From: Formicarius rufipectus
Taxonomy: Eukaryota > Chordata > Aves > Passeriformes > Formicariidae
DNA length: 64,000 bases
NCBI GenBank assembly: GCA_013399695.1
Contig: VXAU01000186.1
Coordinates: 1,472,182-1,536,181 of the forward strand
Direction of reading: 5' to 3'
Under the pieces are notes generated by a model. The model searched no databases and was not told where the DNA came from. It saw only the letters and a list, made by a program, of their open reading frames with translations. The number at the start of each line of letters is the position of its first letter. Position 1 is the stretch's first letter. This document shows, one piece after another, positions 21,301 to 36,300 of the stretch. The position numbers and the translations under genes were made by a program.

Positions 21301-24300
21301 AAAAGTAGTAATTTCCACTCAGTTGTCAATTTAGTGAAGGACCTGCAGGTGCGTTGCTCTGGCAGGATATATTTGAACTGCAGGAGTAGCCCATGAGTGG
21401 AACATGTTGCTGTAGAGCACTTTTTGGTTGTAGGTTGTATTTGTCAATGCTTTATTTTGTGCTGCTTCCTTTTTTTGTTATGACTTTGTTTCTTATGTGG
21501 AAAAAGTTCAGAAAATTGAATTTGTTTAATGTAACAAAAATTTCTTAAAATCTCTTTATTGCAGTGTCAAATACGATTTGGAGGAAGAAAAGAAATTGCT
21601 TCAGACTCTGATAGCAGGTAAAAGTCTAAGAAACTTTTAACATGCTTTGATTATGCATCGTAATGACATAAAAGATGGCACAAAATGCTTGACATGCTCA
21701 AAAACTTACATTACATGAAATGTAGGTGATCTGAAGCTGAAGTAACATGACTAACAAGCACTATAGCCAGTGAGGATGATTTCTCAAATTGACTCCCAAT
21801 TCTTCTGAATGTAATTGGTGCCCCAGCTTTCCATCATCATGGTGAGACTTAGGGTGTAAGTAGATTACCCTGCTTGCAAATAATGAGATTAGTGCATAGA
21901 AGGGGTCTTTCACTGCTGCTAAGGTAATGCTTCACTTTACAGTCCCTATTCAGACATCTAGAATAAGCTTACTGTATAGAAACATAACTGATTGCTCTTT
22001 TCCTGTGGTTTCTTTAAAAATTCTGTTGCAGAGTGACTTGTTTGTGTGCTCAGTTTGAAGCTGTGTTGCAGCATGGCCTGAGGAGGAGCAGAGGACTGGC
22101 ACTGACAGCAGCAGCAATCAAACAGGCAGCAGGTTTCTCCAGTAAAACTGAAACAGGTAAGTTGTTGATTTTAACTATTATAACTAGTCTGTGTGTTCAG
22201 TCAAGTGGTTTAATTTCTAATAGAACTCTTAAGCATTGCTTAAACTGCAGACTGTAGGTAGGACACTTAATACTTGGCAATGTGTTGTACCTGGAGCAGT
22301 GAAAATGATTATTGTGTTCTTAATGTATTTTAGCTTTCATACCAAGTTTCTCTAGAAATTCTGCTGTTAGGAAACCTCCACTTCATACAGTTACATCATG
22401 TGTAGTGGCAAATTTATTTTGAATTCTGGCAGGGGTATATGTTGTGTAATTGTGCTGTTAAGTTTTTACAACATTTTTGTTAACTGTGTCTTACTCCCCT
22501 CTTTAACTGACATACTCTGTTGCATCAGGTGTGTTTAACTTTGAAGTTTTGATGTAATTTTAGAAAGAAAACTTCTATTACTTGTATTGCTTGGGTTGGT
22601 TTTTACTCTTTTCTCTGCATTTAAAGAAAAGATTCCGTTTTTTTTAATCAAAACTTTATGAAGATATTAATCTCAATTAGTTTTGTTGTGAATTTTGACA
22701 TACAGTATTTTTTTTTTTCTTAATCAAGGTACACATAATGGAAAGAGTTTCTTTTTGTCTTTTGAAATGCTGTCAAGTGTAACATGTTGCACTTGGAACT
22801 CCACATAGTGGGTTTTTTTTTTAGAATATATTCACTGATGCTGTAATTGTTAATACATTTTGATCTGCAGCCATGACTTCCAGTGGCACCAAACAGATGC
22901 ATGTAATGGATATTACATTGACACAAAATGTTAGTTTGATATAATGATGTTTTTAAATTGCTTCAGCAATGGGCTTGTTTCCTGTGGCACATAGAGAGAA
23001 ATGTTGAGTCTTGTGTGCTGACTTTCCTACTAATGGGTTAGAGCCTCCAGACTTTTCTTGGGAGCTAAAATAGCCACGCTCTTACAGAAGTTAGTGAATT
23101 TTCCGTGTTTGCCTCTTTTACTTAGTCAGGGTCAAGACTCGGCTCTTCCCTGACGCTAAATGAACAAGTGAGACAAACTCACCTGTTTACACCATCTTTA
23201 CAGTTTTTCAGCTCTTCAGTGTGCTTTTTTTCTCCCTGTGTGTATTTGTAATTGGGGATTGGATACTCTGTGATCTCTTTCAGGTGGTTTCCATCTCTGT
23301 AGTAGGCGGTGGTTTGGTTATCTGCAGTTGTGAGTTTTATGCCTTGGTGCAGAAACCGTTCTTCCCTGTTTTGCTCTCCCTGATGTGCAAATTGTGTATC
23401 TTTAAATTTGAAGATATTGCATATCATCATATGATTTTTCTCCTGTCTTCTATTAAAGTTGAGGATGTATGAAATTCTTCATGTTGTGTGTTAATGGGTA
23501 TAAGTACAGAGGTGCATCTCTGATTTTTGGGAATTTATTAACAATTTAGCTGCATGTTTGTGTGTGTGTCTGACTTGGGGGCTTCTCGGTGGGATGATGT
23601 GGAGGAAGAGGAGAAGGTCAGGAGAGTTATCTGTGGTTGGGAATGGAAGGAAGAAGAGAAAATCATTTGTGCTCCTGAGGATGGTTAAGCAACGTGTGGA
23701 AAGTCAAGAACAAAACATGTCTGCTTTGCAGTAAATAGAATGCTGTACAGTGACTTTTGTTTGTTTGTTTTGTTTTTAATAGACATATAGTTTCCCCTGC
23801 ATTTATCTTTACAAATTGCAGTGTTAGGTTGTTATGATTTTGGTGTTTTTTTGTTTTTATTTTTTGTTTTTTTTGTCCCCCCACCCCCGAAAGTAGTTGC
23901 AAAGTACTTCTGTATTTATACCACTTTCAGGCATGTGAGTTTGGGATGATTTATATCCTCTTCTAACATAATCAGAAATGTCTATTTTTTTATTTTTTTA
24001 TTTTTTTTTTAGCACAGTGGAGTATTGCTCTTTAGGCTATAAATTCAGGCTTTGGCAATTGAAAAATAAAGTTGTTCAGCAGCTGTTTTTGTTTGAAATT
24101 TACAGATCCTTCATTACAAACTGTACTTAGTGATTGCCAAACTATGCCATATAGTACTTAAGTCTTACAGATGAATTATCTAATTTTTTTTTTGTTTTGT
24201 TTTCACCCTGAGAAAATGGTAAAGACATAAAATGTGATAAATATGTCCCTAAAATGTTATTACTCAGTTAGAAATGGGAATATGGCAAGTACCAGGTGTT

Positions 24301-27300
24301 TTGTTTTATATTTACAATTACTGATGTAGATTTTTGCTACTTCCAGTTGAGAAATTTGAGGCAACTACAAAAAACTTTTTATCAATATTTGGAGACAGGG
24401 CAAGGAAAGTATTTTAGTGCAGAAGTGTTGTTGCCTACTAAATGCAACACTTCTGCTTTTTTAAAGTAACATGACTTTGTCCTCTGTATGAATGCAAGCT
24501 CTGGAGCTACCTATTCCGTTAAATGTAGCTTCTAACATTTCACAATCAGCAGTAAGAGTTGTGGGGTTTTTTGCATAACTTATTTCCAGCTGAACATGTG
24601 AGCCTGTACTGTGGATGAAATAGTAGCTTAAGTGTGCTATTAAATGTGAATTCTATGTAAAAGCATAAGATTGAGTCCTTTAATTTATGTGTTTGGCTTT
24701 TTCAATAAAGTGAAAACTTCTAATGCTTAAATAGCCAAAGTTCCGTAGAAATAGATAACCTATTTAACAGGGGGGTTGCACCAGGCAGGTAAATGATTCA
24801 CCTTTGTCCAAAGTTGCAGTGTTACCTGTTTGTTTTATACATTCACCTGTAAATGCACTCGGGTATGAGCTGGGTGGTTTGCTTGGTTAAGTTGTTGTTA
24901 TTCGTCGCCAAATTGCAGAGCCGGTGTTCTGGTATTACGTGAAGGAGGTGCTGAACAGACACGAGCTGCAGCGCTTCTACTCGCTGCGGGCCATCGGCAC
25001 GGACGTGGGCAGGGGCCGGGCGTGGCTGCGCTGCGCGCTCAACGAGCACTCACTGGAGCGATACGTGCACATGCTGCTCGCAGACAGGGCTCGGCTCAGG
25101 TACGGCATCCCACACCCCTGGAATGCAGCACAGATGCGTTGGCATATGAGGCACTGAGAGGAAAAGCAACGCAGACAGCTAACCAAGAGCCACAGCTGAA
25201 TAACACAGCATACTGATTGCTGTGCTGCTCAAGTCGCTGAACTTGATGCTTTTGTTCATCTTTTAAAGAGTTTGACAGCCATTAAAATAGTGGCTTGTAC
25301 CAGCATGTGACCTGAAACTAGCTTCATTCTACCACATGAGAATATATGCTTTTGCCCTCATCTTTCCTAACTTTCCATCCTCTTTCCTAACTCCCTTCCC
25401 TGCTCTTTCAACAGTTTTCCTCACTGAGACATTGCCACGATGCTTTGAGATTGTCCTCTTGTTCCATTAGAACAGTACACAGCTGCAACCTTGGTCTGAC
25501 CAATTCGTCAGTGCCAATTGCCTGTTGCCTTTTGGAGATGCTCACTGCAAAGCTCCAGCAGTGAAGCATTGGGGAGCTGCTACTGCAGATCCCTTGGAAA
25601 TGCTTTGGTAACAGTTTGGGAACCTTTTGTTACAGTTACTGAGAATGGCTGGCATAGCAAAATGCTAAAGTACTTTACAGGTGCAAGCACTTCAGTTTGT
25701 AAACTGAGTCTATATGACAATTTGAGGTGTTCTCTGTTGTGTTTTTTTTTTTTTTTTTTTGTCAATAACTGTTGAGCTTGGTCAAATCCAGGGGATTCAG
25801 CAGGAAGCCATTCTTTCCATTTGGATTGATTAATGGATGTACTGGATAAGATTATTGTCAGAACTGAGCTTGTTAGTTCCTCCTTTTCTTTTTTTGTTTG
25901 TTCCAGTCTGTGGCTTTCTTGCAAGACAGATTTTGATATAAAGTAAAGTGAAGGCAAATTAAACAATAAGGCAGAATCTGAAAACCATTGTGAGGAAATT
26001 AGTGACTTGGATTGCTGTGTCGCTAATTACTCTCATGCTTGTAGCAATACTTTCACAGTGTCAGGATTATCAGCCCACTCTACACTGTAATGTTATTTCT
26101 AAAAAGCCTTATTCCAGAATCCATTGGTATAATCTTATTTTTTTGCTTTCTTGGTTTTCAGTAGAATGTGTGTCACTATAGGACTGTATTTTTTTTCCTT
26201 TCAAATTATAGTGTCTTCTATGAAGACTGGTCTTTTATGATGGATGAAGAACGTTCTAGTATGATCCCTACAATGGCAGCTGGTAAGACTTTCTCATACC
26301 TATTAATGTTCTTGGAAAACTACTGCATTTTATGATGTTATATGTATTTCTGTTTATGAGGAGCTTCTCTAAAACACTCTGTTTATGTGGAGAACGTGTC
26401 AGAGGCACAGGCAGGGTGAATTGTCAAGGTATTGTGCCAGTTTATGCTATGAATTGATGGATTGTTAAAATCTTGGATCTGACCTTCCTACAGTTCAAAA
26501 GTCTTTCACAGAAATATTTTAACTCAACAGTGAAGGCTAATTTAAAACTAGTGCAATTTAGAGGAAACAAAATGGGTTATTCCTGACTAGAAAAGAGCAA
26601 TGATAGAATTTTATAGTAAGATCCAAATTATAGGTAAATCCAGGTAAGGAGACTAACAATAAGGACTGATAACAAATAGTTTCCTTCTAGAGAGTTCAAC
26701 CACAGACGTGATGTGTTATTACATTTTATGCCCCTTTTCTCAGATGCATAGTCATATGCTTTGTTCTGCAAAACAAGGTTCACAGGAGTTTTTGCTAATA
26801 GAATATAAGAACCAACAAATACTAAAGTTGCAGTGAAATGGGTTTAAATAAAAGGTTATAAATAAATGAGTTTACTTATTGCTTATTTACTGTACAGCTG
26901 AACAGCCATCGTGATGAATTCAAAACTGATTGCATCAGCTTGAACTTAATCTGAAAAAGAATGAATGGTGCATGAAGGAATAAGAATTCATGCATGGAGA
27001 ACTGTGGAAACTTTTTGGGAAAACTGTTTTGCATGTCATAGCTTTGTTAATCCCTAGGATCTATGTTTTTAGCTTTTGTGTGAATTATAAAGTGCATTTT
27101 TGGTCTCTTTTTTTCCCCCTTTCTTTTATCTGAAGGTCTGAACTCCATCCTTTTTGCAATCAACATCGATAATAAGGATTTAAATGGGCAGAGCAAATGC
27201 ACTCCCACAGTGTCTGATTTGTTAAAGGAATCCACACAAAATGTGACTTCCCTGTTGAAGGAATCCACGCAGGGGGTAAGCAGCCTCCTGCGGGAGATCA

Positions 27301-30300
27301 CTGCGTCCTCTGCTGTCTCCATTCTCATCAAACCTGACCAAGACACAGACCCCCTTCCTGTTCTCTCAAGGAATGTAAATGCTGGTATGTCAAAGCTTTT
27401 ATGCAATGTTAGTGGCATTCAGAAACTTCTGAAATATTCAAGTGTGTTTAAATAACCTTTTAATTTAAATTTAATGCAATATTGTAGAACAGAAGTCTTA
27501 AAAGTGTGTGCTGCACATACAAACTTCTTGAGTGTGCAATAAAAAGTATGAAATTTTTGTAACTGCTGGTGTAAATACTGGATGATAACTGTGTATTTCA
27601 GTTTTCTTGCATCACTGTGAGAGGGATCCTAAACCGTCTCACTGGTAGTGCTTTGCTTGTGACCTGAATTTCAATTTCTTATTCATGAGATTATGCTTTG
27701 CAGTTTGTGATGTAATAATTTGGTTATGAGAAAAAGCAAAAACTTCATATGTGAATGGTATCTGGTAGGACTGAAATTGGAGATAAAATCAGGGTTTTAT
27801 TTACTTTTTGAAATAGGCTTTGCCTTGAAACACCTTTTTTAAAACAGGCTTGTGGTAAAGCTTTTGTTGTTTAGGAGTTAAATGAGATTAAAACTGTAGG
27901 TGATAAGTGACTTGGGATAACTTTTTTAGGATAGAATAGGCTTGCAAGATGAAATAAGAGAATAATTGACTATATACTGCTTATGAATCTACAACATAAT
28001 GTACAGTACATAAAATGTGCCACTTACAGTAATATGTCGCTTCAAAAAATGAGTTTGTTCAAATGCAATTGTATGTGGAATGTTAGAGCAAGTCAGATGT
28101 TTTCATTAAAGTCTGTGTTCTTTGAACTCTGTTGGCAAGCAAAATGGGTTTTAACATTCTCTTCAAAGTGTATTAGTGTGTTTTGGGGGTATATAACAGT
28201 TGGACTTGAATTCAACAAAACAGTTTAGTCCCACTGTGAGTTGTTTTGGAGGGTAAATTTCTGGTATTTCTTAGAGTGCTTCAACTTTGCATTTAGCTTT
28301 AGTAAGAGTAGGTACCAATTTAAAAAGTGCTGTCACTGAATAGATCTGATGTAATCAGAGGATTTCAGAGTACTTCTAGACTAAGAGCTAATTAGCCGAG
28401 GGAGGGAGCAAGTTTAATTTCTTTTTCTGGAAACTGACTGCTCAATTTTTAGAATATAGACAGAACTAACTTTATTTGATTGCAAGTTGTGGATACTGTT
28501 CCTGCTTGTTCTTTTTAATTTTTTCTCTCTGGAAGTGTTTCATGTTTCCCCTGTTGGGTGGGCATGCTCTGCAATGTACAGTGGGTGTATTCCATGGGAG
28601 AAAGGGACAGGAAGGCTAACCTTTTATTTTAAATTTAATTCTATGAGCTTGATAAACTTTTTTTTTTCCAGTTCCAATCAAATCATGTTATGAATGCACC
28701 TCCAAAATATGTTCTAAAATCTGATTTATATAAGGCAGATAAAATAAAGATAGTAATTAATGAGTTAGAAGCTCATGAGTATGGAAAAATAATGAATGCC
28801 TTGTAGATCTAAATGTCTTTTTCTTTACTGAAGTCATTTAATACATGAGCTCTTTTAAGGTAAAACCAGATTTACTATATTGTTTCTCTTTTCTAAACTG
28901 CATTAACTTTGTATTGCTATTAGATTTGAGATATAAAAAAGATCGAAAAAAGAAGAAGAGAGTGACCAATATTATCTCATTTGATGAAGAGGAAGATGAA
29001 CAAAATTTGGGGGATTCCACGAAGACTATGATGGCAGGAGAAAGTTCAGAGGAGAGTGTAGACAGATCCTCAGTTCTTGTATTATCCTCATCTGAGAGCA
29101 CTCTTGGAAAAAATATGAATGGGAATGAAAGTAGCAGTTCATGGAAAAGCAATTCATTCACTCATTCTCTCCTGAATGGGGAGTGTGAGTACCAGAAACT
29201 GGATGTGAAGAGCATTGATGATGAAGATGCAGATGAGGATGAGCTCTATGGAAAAGCATTAGGAAACAAAGGCACAGAAGGTGAAACTGAAGCTTCTGAA
29301 AAGTAAGTAATGGTGCAGGGACTAGTGGGAAACTTGCAAGCTTCCCATCTGCCCTTCCTTCATGGGGACTACCATTTTCATGTGTTGAAGTGAACTGTAG
29401 GTTTTCTCTTGTGGTTTTTTTTCCTGTTTCTCCTCCTCTGCCTTTCTTCTTTTCCTTTTTTTCTTTTTAATAGTTTTTTTTTCTTTTGTTTGTTTAAACC
29501 ATTTGGGCCACTGAGGTGATGATGTTTTGCTTTTAAGATGCACTGGAATCTAAAATTTTGAGATTCAGTTCTCTCATTCTCCTTGAAGTTCTCAGCTGTT
29601 AAAATTGTTTCATGATGTAGCCAGGCTATAGTTCTGGCCTACTCAATGTTTCTTTATTCTTAGTATGATATCAGTTCTATTTTGGCTTTACTATAAAAAT
29701 GTGTGTGTTAAAACAGAGTAAGCCTGTTACATCAGAGGAGGTAGTTAAAGAAGACAAAATGAAAAAGAATATTTTTAAATACTCATATGCTTTATTTCTG
29801 GAAATTAAATTAATTTGGAGAAAAACACAAAGCACTGTTTGTCTTATTTGCTTTGGAATGTTTGATCTGTAATGAATTAATGTATGACCAGTCAAGAAAC
29901 TGGCAGGCAGATTGAAATAAAGATTTTTTTTCTTGCAGTGGTATCTCTGAAAGAAATCTATGCATTATGAACATGGACATTTACTGTAGAAAGAGATTGC
30001 TTTGTTTGTTTGTTTTAAATCTAGGACCCATGAAATAGTCACATGCAGTTCTCAGATATGCAGCTGGACTCCTCTGCAGGTCCTGAATGATGACTCAGAT
30101 GTTCTGTTTCCTGTGAGTGCTGTTGGCTCTTACTCCCAAACAGGTGGGTATTTTGATTCACAGAATTCCAGAAACCTTTGTAGTGGAATTTCTAACATGG
30201 GACAATGGTAAGAAATAATTGGATTGAAGTCGTTAGGGTGTTGCACAGCTGTGATAGTAAATTTAATTAACATTTATTCTAGGTCTGATTCAGAGTACTT

Positions 30301-33300
30301 CATTTGAGTTGTTGTTTAGTTGAGAAGGATTTATCAAAGTCAAAATAAACCAGAGTTTTGTTGGGATTAACTGTGGTCTTGTATGGTATTTTATTAAAAG
30401 TTTAGGATGGTTGACTAGAAAGTATCCATATTCATTTTCTAGTTATCACTAAACTAGGAAGAAGTTGCAAGTGTGTTTGTGAACCAGAGTTCAAATTTTT
30501 CAGTGACCATTTAAAGACTTCTCAGTGGCATTAAATAATGTTTTCATTGTAAAATATTTCATAGTTTTTGCGTATACATTATACGTGCCAAGAATTTAAC
30601 TGAATTGTTAATTGATGGCCTGTGAAAAAGTGTAATTCAGTTCTGTGAATTCAGTGATAAAAATGTGAATCATAAAATAATGCTGTACTGCCCTCTGCTG
30701 TATTTTCAAACATGCACTTTCTAAGATATGCCAGTGGTTCAAAATGAAAATAGAGAGTACATTTTCATTTTCAATTTGTTCTGCCACACTTTTCTATTTA
30801 TGATGAAGTGTATTTAGAGGACATTGTGGAGATTGTGGCATTGTGTTCCCTTGAATTTTATATGGATTCTGCTGGAGAGCATCCACAGGTTGAAATCTGG
30901 AATGCAAGTAACTGTTCCTGTTTATGGGGGTGCTGTGGGGGACCACTTGCAGTTGTTGTGGGAGTCAGTGGATGACACAAGGCACCAGGAGTGGGAGCTG
31001 GGGGTCTGTAGCTGAAATCAAAAGTCAGGAGTCTAAGCCAAGGCTTTACTGGAGACAGGTGACTAAAGAGGGCAACAATAACTGTAACAGGCTTACTGAA
31101 ATGGTAACAAAGATCCTTGTTTGATCTTGCTTCATCTCAGAACTGTTTAGAATACAATGCTTGGACTACTAGAGCTGATCAACAGGCCCATTCAGGTCCT
31201 TTCTGGCACAGCATGCAGATATTTCCAGTTCTCCTTCTGTCTGTCTCTGTGGTCATCCCTCTGGTCTGTGGTAGTGGGCTGGTGGAAGGGATCTTCATCA
31301 GCTGCAGGAAACAGCCACATGGGCTGTGCTATGTGATGTCCTGATTTCAGCTGTGGTGCTGGCCCTGGGTCCCTGTGGACATTGTGCAGCTGCCAGAGGG
31401 GGCAGGCAGGGCTGCACTAAATGGCCCATCCTGCAGCCCAGGGGGATGCACATGGGTACAGTCACCCTCTCCTCGGCCACACTGACAATTGGAGGAGATT
31501 GAAAGCTGCCTTAGGCAGTTTGCTTGACATGGGAAGTTACACTTGTGCTATAGATGAATGATATTAGAAGGAACGTGCATTAGCTTATTCTGAGGCAGCT
31601 CAGCCCAGAAACTGGCAAGCTCATTATTACTATGTCACCATTTTTGTTAAAACAATCTTAAATATCTCTTGTAAAATATATAGTTTAACCCATTATTTTG
31701 GTTTTATAGGTCTTAACACAGATAAATAACAAGACATTTATTTGAAATAGATTATGACTTAATCTGTAGTGCTCTATGTTAATATTTGTGTTTTCAGTGT
31801 TATACTATTGCAGTGCTTCAGGGATGTGTCAGGTCATATCATATCTCCATGTGACTAGAAATGAGAGAGCCTCAGTCAAAATTCCGTTGCTTGGAACAAA
31901 AATGGAGTATATGTTTTAGGAACTGAGGTTCAGTAAACTGTGCAGCTTAAATATGAATTTGATTGTCCATAGTCTTTCTGACATTACTCTAATTGCCCTT
32001 AGCTTTTTTCTAGAATTTCTGCTTTTTAAATCTATGCTGTTTTAGCTCATGATTTTAGGATTGTCTTGTAGTAACTTTGTAACCCTTACATAGTGAGATG
32101 CAGAAAACATCAATAAAATATGATTTCTGTTTCTTTCCATCTGAACTTCCTTAATGTCAGGCCCAGTGATGTGTGTATTTTGATCTTGACAGTTGTGGAT
32201 CTGTGGACAGATGCATATTATTCATGCTTTTTAAACAATGCTTCATCTGTCTGATTGCTGATGTTTACTACATAGGCATAAGGAGCCAGAGTAAAGCCAT
32301 GGTGCTCCTGGGAGCACGTCAGGGACCGGTGTCTTTGCAAGGTTTCATGTGCTGGGAAGGAACCATAAATTCTTCTCCTGCAAGTCACAGACAGATTTGT
32401 AATGAGTGTCAGGTGCCATGTGATGGTTCAGCTCCTGGGGCTTGCTAAAATAACATCAATATGGTGTCTCTTCATAGCTTTGCAAGTGTAAAATGTATCT
32501 ATAAAATATAATGTAGGAATTGTGCAGTACTAATTTTTTTAGTGGTGGGTGTGTTCCTAAGGAACTTTACAACCCTGCTGTCATTCAGGGTGAATGTGCA
32601 GAAACCAACTTTGGAAAAGGAATTCAAAGTCTTTAAAACTTTATTAAAGATGAGTATTTCTAGTTAAAAATATAACTACCATTCTTCTGGATTTATTTAT
32701 ATTTTTATTTTTTTAAGGACTGTAAACTCAAGAAAGCTAATGCTTGTGCATTTTACTTTAGATAACTTGGAGAATGGAGAGGGGCATGAACATGTTGTTC
32801 ATCCTGTAGAACTGGTTCCAAGAAGATCTGATCTCCCTTACAGGTATATATCAAATATGTTGTTCTTAAAAGAAAAAGCTTCACCTTGTAGCTGGTGACT
32901 TATTATTGTTACCTAATGCAGTCAGTACTGGAAAACCAGCTCCCCTTTGGGGTACTTGTGCAAATGCTTGGAAAGACAAATGCAAAAAGCCTGCACATCT
33001 CTTTTTGCCTGGTTTCATATATTGAACTTCTAATTATCTTGATGAGGTCAAACTTGGCCTTCTGGTTTTGAGAATAAGTTGTACTTTTTTTTTTACTTTA
33101 TTCTCCATAGCCTGTTATTTTGGATTTTTTTTTTGGTGTGTATTCTTAAATCAGGCCCACAGGAGATTCATTTAAGGATAGTTATTCATAACTTGATTAA
33201 GTGTGAGTGAATAGGATGACAATTCCAGTTTCTGGAATGCTTTTTTCTTAAGGTTTGCATTCAGGATTTTGTTTTCATTTATTAATTATACTGTACTTTT

Positions 33301-36300
33301 GTGACTAGAGTGGAAGTCAGTCCTCCAGCTCAAGTGAATACTTTAAGCAGTATGTTGCCTTCAGCCACTGTGCCAGAATCCATGACAATTAGTAAGTACT
33401 TCCTTGATGTATCTAGATTGATGGAAATAATTTTGAAAGTCCTATAGTTCTTTCTGGTTTTGTTTCTGTAAGATCTGTTTAGAGAGACACAGAGTACTTA
33501 ATTTCTGATGTGCTGAGTTTTGTATTGGCAGATCCCAGGTTAGGGTTCACTGAAACTGGTATGTCTTTACAGTAAATGTGGCTTCAGAAGTTATATGAAA
33601 AAATAATGATCTAATTTGATTGACATCTTTAAATCTCTGCAAGCTCTGAAAACACTGGTGGTTGGTTCTTATGTGATCTTACTTATTTTTCTGCTTTCAT
33701 TAATGCCCGAGTCAGAAAAAAACCCAAACAAACCTGGAAGTCTTTCTGAGTACACTCACTCTGTGGTTTTGATATGAAAATCTGCTGCAAATATAAATAT
33801 GGGCTTTCATATGCAAAAAATTCAGCTAAGATTAAGATGGAGAACAGTCATATTTTCAGTGATATTCAGAGTAGAACTACACAGGATAAAGTAGGCTTTG
33901 CTGTAGAGATAGATTAATAGAAGCACAGGCAGTTTGTTTACCCCACCTTTAATCTACCTTCTTGTAGAACAAAGACTTGGTTCTTAAATTGACAGTCCAA
34001 GCATGTCAGCCAGTATGTATTGAGGCTCCTCACTGGACAGACTGTTCTGGAACTGAACTGGCTTTGTTCCTAAAGCTCTTGGGGGTGTGTTTGTGTCTTA
34101 TGAATTTAAATATGTACAAGTTTTAAATTATGGCATTTGTGAAATTAGAAGTGATGCAGCCAAGATTCCATACAGAAATTGAATCACGAGATCAACAAAA
34201 TGGGTGAACCCTTAAGATATTTTAATTTTCTAAAGTTGTGTTAAAATACTGTCTGGGTCGACCTATGTTAACCTGCATTTTCCCTAAGCAAGGTTTCAGG
34301 CTCTGGCATTGTTCTGAACTTTACAAAGCTGAAATATCCTTTCTTGCAAAGTACTTCATGAAGTGGGAAGTCGTTTGAGAACTTCAAAGTGACACAATTG
34401 AAGGTGTAGATGGAATTCCTGTTATTAGTCACAGTGATACTTTGGCCACTAGGTATTCTCTGCTGATATTATTACTACAATATCCTTTTGTTCTTACATT
34501 TTTATTTTATTTGTCAATTCTAGACTTTCAGTGGGACATTTTCTGGTGTTCCTGCTGTGTTGGCTCTGTGGTGTCCTAGGTGTGAGGGACCAGCAGGGGC
34601 CGCAGTTGGTCTCCTGCAGTTGCTCAGTTAGTTCCGAGGCGTAGGTAAGACAGCTCTAAACCAGAAAGGAAATCTTGTCATTTTCCATTCTTGATACTTA
34701 GCAATTTGGAAATGAAATGAAAACACAGGATCAACAGAAGCATGCACACTATCATTAGTTTCCCATTTCAGAGAAGGCTTTGGTGGAAGAAAGAGGGAGG
34801 GGAAGCATTTCAAAACCATCTCTAAAGCCAGTAGGATACTTAGTAAATAATCTAATCACAATTATAATCAAAATTCAGATGACTATACATTTGTAGCATT
34901 AGTCAGTACCTTTATAATAGTTGATTCCAGATATCGTCCATAAAAATGCCTTTTTCAAGTTTGTTATTATTAGTTGTAGATTCTTTGTACAGGAAGAATT
35001 CAGTGCTGTGACAAAGTCAGACACTGAAGCTCTTTTTCTCCATTGCAATTAACAGAAGAATTATTAAATGGTGAGGCTTATAGCTTGGTTGCATAGCAAC
35101 TGATTCTAACACATCAGGCAAGAAAAATGGAATGCAGTAGTGCAGTGAGAAAAGCTGTGAGGTCTCCTGTGAGTTCTTACTTGTGAAGACAAAGCCTCAA
35201 GTGAATTTTAAAAAAATATTAATTTTTTTCCTGATTCCTTTCCAACTTACTAGTATAGTACTAATCTTTTCCTACTTCCTTTGATATGCAGGTTAGAAAA
35301 TTATGTGGTGAGTAGCTGCAATTTAGAATTTCTGCCATTTTGAATTCTTTTCCAGAATTCATGTGCCATGCATTTGTAAGGTATAGGTTAACTTAGCAGC
35401 AGATACAGCTCAAAAATACTGATACCACTTCAGAGAAATCCCAACCCACACAATTAGAGCTTCACTGTGTATGTTTGACATCAGTTGAAAACTTGCCCAA
35501 CTTATGTCTTAGAACCAATTTCATTAAGTTTGTCAGAAGTTTTACATGTATGTATCTACTAGCATTTTCCAATTTTTAGAAAAGTTGTATTTATCATATT
35601 TGAATCACAAACATCTTTGCCTGTTCTGAGTGTTGCCATTGGAAGATTGTATTTTCAGCATTGTTTTTGTAAAGAACAATCTGTCCTACCAGCACCAATC
35701 TTCCCATTTTATTTTAGCAGTGGGGAAAAGAGTTCCAAAACTTTCGTTTTAGAAGGATGCTACTTGTGTCCTCCTTTACACAGTTCCTCTATTATAGTGC
35801 TATTTTTAGTAAATAATTGGTACTTTAGTTTTTTCTCTATCATTTTCTTCAGTTTTTAATATCAGGCTTAACCACAAAGGTTAGCAAAGGTTGGAGCTTT
35901 GTGTACATCACTCCATATTTTTTTCATACATTCTCAAGAAACCCCCCCCTTTTTTCACAGTTACTGAAGAACTTTACTGAATAATCAAACCTACATATTA
36001 TATTTTTATCCCAGTTGTGTAAGTTTATAGGATGTATGTTTTTGTACTTTGTGTGTCCTCTAAATAGCTTCTGACCTGTTCTGTCACCTGATGGTCACTG
36101 GCAGGTCCTAAGTTGTCGTGCCTTCTGTGAGAGCACAGCTGTGGAAAGGGGTGTTTAATATTTCACCCGTGATAGCAAAGCTGCAGTTCATCTTACAGAC
36201 TTGTTTATGCTCAGAACCCCTCAATGCAGTACAAGGCCAACACTGTATTATCTGATTTGTTTCCTACTAACATTTCCCCTATGAATAGTGACATGACAGG

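Noticed and set aside
27047..27418. 123-codon reverse-strand open frame
   Set aside because: It is the antisense of SNX29 exon 7.
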